Positions 1 through 6,656 of a stretch of DNA of 11,551 nucleotides are shown here, piece by piece. Every line of letters begins with the position of its first letter. The stretch's first letter is position 1. The stretch is from positions 1-11,551 of the forward strand of contig QQSA01000085.1 in the NCBI GenBank assembly GCA_003602535.1, given 5' to 3'. Both the position numbers and the translations under genes were made by a program. Source of the DNA: Candidatus Poseidoniales archaeon. Its GTDB lineage: Archaea > Thermoplasmatota > Poseidoniia > Poseidoniales > Poseidoniaceae. A model generated the notes under the pieces. It was given only the letters and a program-made list of their open reading frames with translations, did not search any database and was not told where the DNA came from.

Positions 1-36
1 GGTACCGATAGAATCTAAATTACTGACGAACAACAA

Positions 37-3000
37 TCATTCAATTCTTGATCGGCCAATAAACGCTGAAGCAGATAGTATTCCCAATAGGGTAAGCGCT
101 ACGCCAATACTCGGAATTGAATCTTCTTCTTCCTCTTCTTCCTCTTCAGTTTCTACCTCAGGGTTTCCTTCACAAGGAATCCAATGGCCATCTATTCCTG
201 GCTCTACAGATCCCGTTAGCCCTCCTCCTTCAGAGATATACAATGCTCCAGAACCTGCTGGCCATTCTACTACAAAATTACCAGGATAGAAGGATAATGT
301 ATCATCCCATACTGGCTGTCCATTTGCGACCCATGTAGTCTTACAAGGGCAAGAATAAGGTGCCCAGAATTCATCTGCACCAGACGACTCAGGATTACTT
401 ATCCATCCTGGACCCCCATTAACATCTTCATGAACGAAGATGATCTGGTAATAGCTTCCTGAATTAGCTGGGAATTCGTAAATATCGCCAACTGCAGGTG
501 CGGTTGTGTTATCCCAAACTGATACATTTAGACCATCACAAGGTCCAGGGCTTGGCCCTTCTCCATCACATAGAACCCAGTGAATATCAACACCTGGTTC
601 AGCGCCTGCTCCTACTCCTGTTGGTTCAAGAGGAATGTAGAGGTTGCCAGTTCCTGCTGGCCACTCAACAACATAGTTACCAGGGTAGGCAGCATTTGCA
701 TCCCAAACTGGTTGATTATTCGCAACCCATGTTTCCTTACATGGGCAATCGATTAGTGCCCATACATCCAAATCTTCATCTGGAGGAGATGGATTATTTG
801 TGTTCAAATTCATTTGGGCTTGATAGTACATTCCTGAGTTAGCAGGATATTCGAAAATCTCTCCAGAAACAAATTCATTCATTGATGAATCCCAAACAGG
901 AACAGTGCCTAGACCAGCACAAGGGTTACCAGATGGTTGATTGGTATCTTCACAAAGAATCCAATAGTCATCAGTTGAAGGTTCAGGTGTCTGAGTACCT
1001 AAGCCGGCACCAAACCAACTTGCATCACCTTCTGCCATATACAGAGTTCCAGAACCTGCTGGCCATTCTACTACATCATTCTGAAGGTACATTACAGTTC
1101 CATCCCAAACTGGTTCGCCATTAGCAACCCATGTTTCCTTACATGGGCAATCGATTGGAGACCAAACGTCCATGTCAACATCAGGAGCGCCCACATTCGA
1201 GAATGGACCTCCTTCATTTACTTGATAGTATGAACCTGAATTGGCAGGATATTCGAAAATCATACCTGCACTAGCATCAGATAACCATTCTCCATCTATT
1301 GAAGAATTCCAAACCATATGAACATACATACCAGCACAAGGAGTGATTTCTGATGGATCTGTAGAATTTTCATCTGGAGAACTACATAATTCCCATTCTG
1401 GATCTGCACTTGGCTCGTCACCTGGTCCAGGTGATGCCCAAGCAATGTATAGCATCAAAGAGCCCGCAGGCCATTCAACAACAGAGTTAGTTGGATAAGT
1501 TGTAGAAGCATCCCAAACCGGACTTCCTGCAGCCATCCATTCTTCTTCACATGGGCAATCAACTGGAGCCCATATGTCCATATTGGTTGTAGGAGAATCA
1601 ACCGATTGATCGACATATCCTTGAATTATTACTTCGTAATAGTTTCCTGAATTTGCAGGATATTCATAGATTTCACCAGTTGAAACTCTGCTTAGATTAT
1701 CCCAAACGCCTACAGACATTAGTCCGCCACAAGGCCCATCTGATGGTTCTTCACCACCGCAAAGTTCCCATTCATTGCCGTCAGCAAAGGGTTGGTCAGG
1801 AGTTACACCGGTTGTTGTTTGGCTAACAACAGCCATCCAAATATCTCCTGAGTTTGCAGGATACTCGACCATCATTCCTGCACTGTAAACTGTGCTTGAA
1901 TCCCATACTGGACTTCCAGCAGTCATCCAAATATCTTCACAAGTACAGTACTTTTCAGACCATGCATCAAGATCTAGTCCTGGTTCACCAACGATTTGCT
2001 GGTTTATTCCGGGAGAGACAGTATAGAAATGCCCAGAACCGGTTGGGAATTCATAAATATCTCCTGCAGATACAAGAGTTGTGTTATACCAAGGCATACC
2101 TCCGTAGCCATTGAATTCCTCACATGGACCACCGCTTGGTTGCTGGTCACCACAAATTCGCCATAGGTGTGAGCCATTAGCGCTTCCTGGTTCAACTCCG
2201 TCCCCATGATCGAATGAAATGTACAGGTTACTCGAACCTGCAGGCCATTCAACTACCGCATGCTGGAGATAATGTATACTAGAATCCCAAACTGGTTGTC
2301 CGCTATCATGCCAAATATCTTTACAATCACAATACTCTTCATCCCAAGCATCTAAATCGACACCTGGCTCTCCTACTGTTTGATTATCGATGAAAGGAGC
2401 TGCCATGTAGAAATTGCTAGAATTCGCAGGGAATTCGTAAATTTCTCCTGCTGTAACCAACATTGAGGTATCCCATACCATGATGTTTGACATTCCAATC
2501 AATTCATCACATGGTGTTGAATCTTCATGGGTACACTGTACCCAAATATCATGATTGGGAACTGGCTCATCGCCCTGCATGGTTCCTGCGTCTTGTGCAA
2601 TCCAAAATTCGCCATTATGTTCGACGATTTGCCATGGATTGTAATTCACGGTAGCATCCCAAGTAATACCGCTGTATTCACCGATTTCAGCACAAGTGCA
2701 TGGACCTTGCCAATGATCTTGACCATCGCCAGGGGAAGCAGTAGTATTCATCATGGCTTGATAGAAATGTCCAGAATTTGCAGGCCACTCTACAATAGAA
2801 TGTGTTGCATAAGTACTACCATTCTGCCATAAAGGTCCACCTAGACCGTCTGCAGGATTATGCCAATTTGTAAAATCACAATCTGAATCTGCGGTAACAT
2901 TTCCACTCATTCCATTGCTTTGCCTACCTGAAAATTTTATATCTTCATCATTTCTATCTTCTTTGAAATCATTAGTTTTTTCATCAGAGACATCGATTCC

Positions 3001-3060
3001 TAAGAGTGACACTTGTAGAGTAAGTAAAGCCACAATCAACCAGCATACTGCGTTTCGCAT
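37..3060 (-). CDS. Secreted, surface-anchored protein with 14 tandem CBM5/12-like (chitin-binding-like) modules
   Basis: The product has 1007 residues and no catalytic domain that I can recognise. Residues 1-21 form a signal peptide (hydrophobic stretch about 7-20, no lipobox). Residues 61-963 are seven copies of a two-part unit of about 126-138 residues. One half carries (I/V)(Y/F)E(Y/F)PANSG-YY and ends in C-P-C; the other carries PVWD....Y...VVEWPAGSG-LYI, then EP....W and a Cys. The second pattern matches the known consensus of CBM5/12 (ChtBD3) modules: W at the start, Y..G..V, LY.A, then EP...W. Many N-X-S/T sequons suggest glycosylation. Residues 968-1007 hold an eight-Glu run, IPSIG, a hydrophobic helix and a basic end, like an archaeal C-terminal sorting or anchoring signal. 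The ATG at 3060 sits about 25 bases from a TATA box, fitting a leaderless mRNA. I infer multivalent binding of chitin-like or other polysaccharide at the cell surface; a structural adhesin or S-layer-associated role is also possible. Confidence 0.8.
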   Translation of the reverse strand: MRNAVCWLIVALLTLQVSLLGIDVSDEKTNDFKEDRNDEDIKFSGRQSNGMSGNVTADSDCDFTNWHNPADGLGGPLWQNGSTYATHSIVEWPANSGHFYQAMMNTTASPGDGQDHWQGPCTCAEIGEYSGITWDATVNYNPWQIVEHNGEFWIAQDAGTMQGDEPVPNHDIWVQCTHEDSTPCDELIGMSNIMVWDTSMLVTAGEIYEFPANSSNFYMAAPFIDNQTVGEPGVDLDAWDEEYCDCKDIWHDSGQPVWDSSIHYLQHAVVEWPAGSSNLYISFDHGDGVEPGSANGSHLWRICGDQQPSGGPCEEFNGYGGMPWYNTTLVSAGDIYEFPTGSGHFYTVSPGINQQIVGEPGLDLDAWSEKYCTCEDIWMTAGSPVWDSSTVYSAGMMVEYPANSGDIWMAVVSQTTTGVTPDQPFADGNEWELCGGEEPSDGPCGGLMSVGVWDNLSRVSTGEIYEYPANSGNYYEVIIQGYVDQSVDSPTTNMDIWAPVDCPCEEEWMAAGSPVWDASTTYPTNSVVEWPAGSLMLYIAWASPGPGDEPSADPEWELCSSPDENSTDPSEITPCAGMYVHMVWNSSIDGEWLSDASAGMIFEYPANSGSYYQVNEGGPFSNVGAPDVDMDVWSPIDCPCKETWVANGEPVWDGTVMYLQNDVVEWPAGSGTLYMAEGDASWFGAGLGTQTPEPSTDDYWILCEDTNQPSGNPCAGLGTVPVWDSSMNEFVSGEIFEYPANSGMYYQAQMNLNTNNPSPPDEDLDVWALIDCPCKETWVANNQPVWDANAAYPGNYVVEWPAGTGNLYIPLEPTGVGAGAEPGVDIHWVLCDGEGPSPGPCDGLNVSVWDNTTAPAVGDIYEFPANSGSYYQIIFVHEDVNGGPGWISNPESSGADEFWAPYSCPCKTTWVANGQPVWDDTLSFYPGNFVVEWPAGSGALYISEGGGLTGSVEPGIDGHWIPCEGNPEVETEEEEEEEEDSIPSIGVALTLLGILSASAFIGRSRIE
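40..159 (-). other. C-terminal acidic spacer, IPSIG motif, transmembrane helix and basic tail (putative sorting signal)
   Basis: Residues 968-1007 show a three-part tail: an acidic spacer with eight consecutive Glu (coded by 124-147, a GAA/GAG run), the short motif S-IPSIG, about 15 hydrophobic residues (VALTLLGILSASAFIG), and the basic end RSRIE. The layout is that of PGF-CTERM-type and related archaeal sorting signals processed by archaeosortases. The motif itself is not the classic PGF, so the processing enzyme is unknown, and the tail may be a plain membrane anchor. Confidence 0.6.
172..2880 (-). repeat. Seven tandem two-module protein repeats within the large secreted protein
   Basis: The 14 modules lie at about residues 77-123, 132-176, 194-246, 255-303, 322-374, 383-434, 450-504, 513-559, 582-640, 649-703, 720-774, 783-831, 846-906 and 915-963. 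They alternate between a PANSG type (ending CxC) and a WPAGSG type (ending in one Cys followed, 8-16 residues later, by another Cys, usually in P-C). The third WPAGSG-type module has PANSG instead, and the first one has only HNG. The C-terminal units are closest to each other. At DNA level 722-754 equals 1124-1156 over 33 bases, and 247-274 equals 1048-1075 over 28 bases. This points to growth by tandem duplication or later gene conversion. Confidence 0.85.
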
Positions 3061-3080
3061 GGATTAAACTCAAAATTAGA

Positions 3081-3090
3081 GTATATATCA
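3081..3090 (-). promoter_or_regulatory. TATA box of the secreted repeat protein gene, leaderless type
   Basis: On the minus strand the sequence reads TGATATATAC, preceded by an A-rich stretch (GTAAACAA) that could act as the BRE. Its centre lies about 25 bases before the ATG at 3060, so transcription would start at or within a few bases of the start codon. No Shine-Dalgarno site is present between the two. This gives the gene its own promoter, separate from the sdh operon that ends 80 bases upstream. Confidence 0.65.
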
Positions 3091-3140
3091 TTGTTTACTG
3101 CATCTTACATGATGCCACTATTATTCAGAGATATGCAAAA

Positions 3141-3908
3141 TCACATTCGTACTTTCTTTCCTGTGATCTTCCTCCAGATTCTCTGAAGTGGATCATAGTA
3201 TCTGTCAACTACTCTCTCCTTTAACTGAATAATCGCATCATCGGTAATTTGAATTCCAGCAGGACAAACTTCAGTACAGCATCGAGTAATATTACAATAT
3301 TCTACTCCGAAATCCTTCTTGATTTCAGGAATTCTATCTTCCTCATCTAATGGGTGCATCTCGTATTGAGCGAGTCTTACTAAATTTCTAGGTCCTGCGA
3401 ATTCATCGAATAATTGGTGATCTCTGAGGACGTGGCAGGTGTTAACACAAAGGAAACATTCTATGCATTCTCTAAATTGCTGAACCCGGTGCGCTTCGTG
3501 TTGATTAAATTCCCAATTCTTCTCTTCAGGCCCCTTTATTGGCTTTATTTTCTGAGCGACTTCATAATTCCACGAAACATCGGTGACAAGGTCTTTGATG
3601 TGAGGGAAGGTCTTCATTGGACGGACTTCGATAGGTTGCCCTTCTGGGGTTTCAGCAACAACATCAGACATCCTAGTCATACACATTAAACGTGGACGAC
3701 CATTAATTTCAGCACTGCATGAACCACATTTACCCGCTTTACAATTCCAACGAACGCCTAAATCGGGTTCTTGTTCATACTGAATACGGTGCATACAATC
3801 CAGTACAACCATTCCTTCGTCCAACTCTAAATCATAATCTTCCAGCTTCGCATCTTCACCTTCTCCACGAAGAACTTTGAATTTCTGCTTCTTACCTTTG
3901 AGTGACAT
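3141..3908 (-). CDS. sdhB: Succinate dehydrogenase iron-sulfur subunit
   Basis: This 255-residue protein passes electrons from the SdhA flavin to the membrane quinone site of complex II. The N-terminal ferredoxin domain has the [2Fe-2S] cysteines C56, C61, C64 and C76 (CKAGKCGSC...C). The C-terminal domain has C148, C151, C154 and C215 for [4Fe-4S], and C158, C205 and C211 for [3Fe-4S]; spacing matches the E. coli subunit. The segments RWNCKAGKCGSCSAEING, CIECFLC and CNIT-CCTEVCP strongly resemble mycobacterial Sdh1 SdhB. Length is normal. The ATG at 3908 overlaps the sdhA stop by one base (TGATG) and follows a strong Shine-Dalgarno site, so the two subunits are probably translationally coupled. 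It is the last gene of the sdhC-sdhA-sdhB operon. Confidence 0.96.
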   Translation of the reverse strand: MSLKGKKQKFKVLRGEGEDAKLEDYDLELDEGMVVLDCMHRIQYEQEPDLGVRWNCKAGKCGSCSAEINGRPRLMCMTRMSDVVAETPEGQPIEVRPMKTFPHIKDLVTDVSWNYEVAQKIKPIKGPEEKNWEFNQHEAHRVQQFRECIECFLCVNTCHVLRDHQLFDEFAGPRNLVRLAQYEMHPLDEEDRIPEIKKDFGVEYCNITRCCTEVCPAGIQITDDAIIQLKERVVDRYYDPLQRIWRKITGKKVRM

Positions 3909-5761
3909 CAGTTTCCACCTCCTTGTTCGGCTGCTCTTTCAGCAATCATGGCCTTTACTTCCTTAATCGCATCTTGTAAATCATCTCTCATCTCTTCAAC
4001 TGTCTCTTGACGAATCTTGATTTCACCATTTTCCATCCAACAAATATTGAGAGTTTTACCCCAGTATTCATCTTCATGCCCTGGGAAATCATCACGAGTA
4101 TGCCCTCCTCGGCTTTCTTCCCTGGTTAACGCTGCTAGAGTTGCAACGGTTGAGATATCAACCATGTTTTTGAGATCTAGAGCTTGGTGCCATCCTGAAT
4201 TGTACTTTCTACTTGAACCAGGGAAACAATTCTGTTCTCTTGTTGAAAATTCTTTCAAATCCTCTAATGCTTGTTCTAATTCATCCTTGACTCGAATGAT
4301 TCCAACTTTTTCTTGCATCATATCACGCATTTCGTCATAGATTAGTCCTGGATTCTCGCCCTCTCCTCTTTCTAGAGGTGCAATCATTTCTTTGATCGCT
4401 GTCTGAACTTGAGAAGCATCGATACTGGGTTGCGCCAAGTCTGATGCGCGCTTTGCAGCATGTTCTCCAGCTCTCTTTCCAAATACAATAAGATCGGATA
4501 ATGAATTGCCTCCAAGGCGATTAGCTCCATGTAATCCACTGGCTACTTCGCCACATGCATAGAGTCCGGAAATTGTTGTCTCTTGGGTTTCAGCATCTAC
4601 TCTGACTCCTCCCATGACGTAGTGAGCAGTAGGGCCAACCTCCATCGCTTCTTTGGAGATATCGACGCCTGCTAATTCCTTGAATTGGTGGTGCATTGAT
4701 GGCAACTTAGCAAGAATTGCTTCTTCCCCTCTATGCGAGATATCCAAGAAAGCGCCACCATGAGGACTTCCTCGACCAGCCTTAACTTCGCTGTTGATCG
4801 CTTTAGCAACAACGTCACGAGTTAGAAGTTCAGGAGGGCGACGAACTGTAGCGAGTTTACCACTAACAACTTCTTCGACCCATTGGTCAGACTCTTCGAT
4901 AGTAGCTGCGTGATCTCCAGCGAACATTTCTGGAACATAATCAAACATGAACCGCTTGCCTTCTGAATTAGTCAAACGACCTCCTTCTCCACGTACACCT
5001 TCTGTAACTAGAATGCCTCTTACTGACGGAGGCCATACCATACCTGTTGGATGGAATTGAACGAATTCCATGTCTCTGAGTTCTGCTCCAGCCCAAAGTG
5101 CGAGAGCGTGACCATCACCGGTATATTCCCATGAACCGGAACAAACAGACCAGCAGCGTGTGATTCCTCCAGTTGCTAAAACAACCGACTTTGCAGAGAA
5201 TGCATGGAAGTCACCATCGACACGGGTGTAAGCAACACAACCAGTAACTCTGTCGCCTTCCTTAAGCAAATGGCGAACTGTGTATTCGGTAAACATGTCA
5301 ATTCCTTCGTGAATACCTCTTTCCTGAAGAGTTCGAATAAGTTCGAGACCTGTTGCATCTCCAACGTGGGCAAGACGAGGGAATGTGTGACCACCAAAAT
5401 TTCTCTGATTGATTACATTCTTAGGGGTTCTATCGAATACTGCGCCCCACTGCTCAAGTTCCCGAACTCTGTCTGGTGCTTCCTTAGCATGGAACTCAGC
5501 CATTCGCCAGTTAGCAAGCCATTTGCTTCCTTTCATCGTGTCATGGAAATGCACTTTCCAGCCATCACGAGGGTCTGCATTTTGTAAAGCAGCAGCACAG
5601 CCACCTTCAGCCATTACAGTGTGAGCCTTCCCTAGCAATGATTTGGTGATAATTGCGGTTTTGGCACCACTTCTTGCGGCTTCAATAGCAGCACGCAAAC
5701 CTGCTCCACCAGCGCCGATAACAATGACATCGTATTCGTGAGATGTATATTCTTCAGTCAT
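3908..5761 (-). CDS. sdhA: Succinate dehydrogenase flavoprotein subunit
   Basis: This 617-residue subunit oxidises succinate to fumarate in complex II and the TCA cycle. The N-terminal dinucleotide fold has VIGAGGAGLRAA (residues 14-25). H47 in AHTVMAEGG is the expected site of covalent FAD attachment. Active-site residues are H237 (FHPTG), R257 (GVRGEGG), H380 (PTAHYVMGG) and R415 (HGANRLGGNSL). The C-terminal helical domain is complete. The text closely resembles the flavoprotein of mycobacterial Sdh1, for example WEYTGDGHALAL and VQFHPTGMVWPPSV. I chose the ATG at 5761 over a GTG at 5770, because GGAGGTG lies six bases before that ATG and the GTG is part of this site. The start lies two bases past the sdhC stop, so the genes are tightly packed. 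The fumarate reductase direction cannot be excluded from sequence alone. Confidence 0.96.
   Translation of the reverse strand: MTEEYTSHEYDVIVIGAGGAGLRAAIEAARSGAKTAIITKSLLGKAHTVMAEGGCAAALQNADPRDGWKVHFHDTMKGSKWLANWRMAEFHAKEAPDRVRELEQWGAVFDRTPKNVINQRNFGGHTFPRLAHVGDATGLELIRTLQERGIHEGIDMFTEYTVRHLLKEGDRVTGCVAYTRVDGDFHAFSAKSVVLATGGITRCWSVCSGSWEYTGDGHALALWAGAELRDMEFVQFHPTGMVWPPSVRGILVTEGVRGEGGRLTNSEGKRFMFDYVPEMFAGDHAATIEESDQWVEEVVSGKLATVRRPPELLTRDVVAKAINSEVKAGRGSPHGGAFLDISHRGEEAILAKLPSMHHQFKELAGVDISKEAMEVGPTAHYVMGGVRVDAETQETTISGLYACGEVASGLHGANRLGGNSLSDLIVFGKRAGEHAAKRASDLAQPSIDASQVQTAIKEMIAPLERGEGENPGLIYDEMRDMMQEKVGIIRVKDELEQALEDLKEFSTREQNCFPGSSRKYNSGWHQALDLKNMVDISTVATLAALTREESRGGHTRDDFPGHEDEYWGKTLNICWMENGEIKIRQETVEEMRDDLQDAIKEVKAMIAERAAEQGGGN
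3916..3922 (-). promoter_or_regulatory. Shine-Dalgarno site of sdhB
   Basis: GGAGGTG on the minus strand (within AAGGAGGTGG), seven bases before the sdhB ATG and inside the 3' end of sdhA. It fixes the sdhB start and supports coupled translation. Confidence 0.85.
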
Positions 5762-5762
5762 A

Positions 5763-6599
5763 TTAAGCACCTCCGATTAAAATAAGGCTGAAATCATCAA
5801 TCATACCCTTTGAAACAGCAATTGTCCAAGCGTCTCCAACGAAAACAAACACTAAGGATACCCAGAACCAAAATCCGTGACTTCGATTGATTATACTAAC
5901 TTTGGAGAAGATAGCTCCACGGATTTTTGAAATTCCGCTAACCCAGCGGTCTAACATTCCACCAGCAAGATGCCTTAGAGCGTGACATGAAGTAACATAC
6001 ATTGTCAAACACACCGCTTCAATTGTTAGAATAATTGTTCCACCTGACAAACCATATCCATCATTGTCGAATGTCATTGTGTGAGTGATATCCCACCATT
6101 TGATTAGAAGAATTGGAATAACCATGTACAAGAAGTATCGATGTAAGTTGTTTAGAATAAACAATCTCTTCTCTCCTTTGTAACCAATTTTCTTGTTGAT
6201 TTCTGGCTCGTCAACCCAACAAGCGGTAGGGCTAGCGAAGAAAGTTCGATAGTAAACACGGCGCATGTAGTAACATGTTCCTCTGAAGGAAAATGGGATC
6301 CACAAAATCAAAACCGCTGCATTAACCCATGATGGATGATCCCATCCAGAGAACATATCCCATTCCAGAACATTAGGAGAAAACATCGGTGAAATGACAT
6401 GTGCTCCATCGATATTGTAATCGATATGGTCTGAGAAAAATACAACTCTCCATAGCGTCCAAATCATGGCTAATACCAGACCTGTGGCCATTACAGCAGG
6501 TTGAGCCCACCAGTTATCGATCCTATTGGTTCGTCCCATGCCGTTAAGCATTGGGAGTTTGAGTCCGTCGCCCATGAAGTACACCAACCACGCCCCCAT
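5763..6599 (-). CDS. sdhC: Succinate dehydrogenase cytochrome b membrane subunit, five-helix type
   Basis: This 278-residue membrane protein anchors SdhA and SdhB and should carry the quinone site. Five hydrophobic helices are visible at about 33-55, 91-108, 152-170, 185-205 and 240-262. That is the layout of single-subunit, two-haem anchors (type B), not of the paired SdhC/SdhD of E. coli; no sdhD is present. Candidate haem ligands near helix ends are H88, H153, H206, H210 and H241. The segment FRGTCYYMRRVYYR and the following SPTACWVDEPE and NLHRYF match the actinobacterial Sdh1-type subunit. The start is uncertain: the ATG at 6599 has no Shine-Dalgarno site and lies in a strong GC hairpin, while M9 (ATG at 6575) has a weak GGTG six bases upstream, and M17 and M21 are also possible. 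All keep the first helix. Confidence 0.9.
   Translation of the reverse strand: MGAWLVYFMGDGLKLPMLNGMGRTNRIDNWWAQPAVMATGLVLAMIWTLWRVVFFSDHIDYNIDGAHVISPMFSPNVLEWDMFSGWDHPSWVNAAVLILWIPFSFRGTCYYMRRVYYRTFFASPTACWVDEPEINKKIGYKGEKRLFILNNLHRYFLYMVIPILLIKWWDITHTMTFDNDGYGLSGGTIILTIEAVCLTMYVTSCHALRHLAGGMLDRWVSGISKIRGAIFSKVSIINRSHGFWFWVSLVFVFVGDAWTIAVSKGMIDDFSLILIGGA
5768..5774 (-). promoter_or_regulatory. Shine-Dalgarno site of sdhA
   Basis: GGAGGTG on the minus strand, six bases before the ATG at 5761 and overlapping the last codons of sdhC. It decides the sdhA start in favour of the internal ATG (MTEEY) and against the upstream GTG. Confidence 0.85.
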
Positions 6600-6607
6600 A
6601 GGGGGCG
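6591..6607. repeat. Perfect GC-rich inverted repeat over the sdhC start codon
   Basis: Seven-base arms CGCCCCC and GGGGGCG flank a three-base loop (ATA on the plus strand, TAT on the minus strand). In the sdhC mRNA sense the first possible ATG lies in the loop and first stem base, so a folded RNA would hide it. It sits just after the aldehyde dehydrogenase stop (58 bases away) and has no U-tract, so it is not a standard terminator. It could regulate translation, mark a processing site, or be chance. Confidence 0.6.
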
Positions 6608-6656
6608 GATAGTGTCGGCCAGTTGTGCAGGGGTCTTTGACCTGTTCGGCTGTTGT

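Noticed and set aside
117..2832. Several open frames of 73-114 codons on the plus strand, and one on the minus strand, inside the repeat protein gene
   Set aside because: They are antisense or shifted-frame copies of a repetitive gene; their translations are Leu/His/Gln-rich with no recognisable domain, and the main frame is strongly supported by its repeats and cysteines.
240..2880. Recurring 28-33 base identical blocks that could suggest a CRISPR array
   Set aside because: Spacing is not regular, the blocks keep the reading frame and they encode conserved protein motifs; they are coding repeats.
3100..3115. Small inverted repeat GCATC...GATGC after sdhB as a terminator
   Set aside because: Five-base arms with no following T-run in either direction; too weak to call.
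5762..5770. GTG at 5770 as the sdhA start
   Set aside because: This GTG is the end of the GGAGGTG ribosome site of the ATG at 5761, which has ideal spacing.
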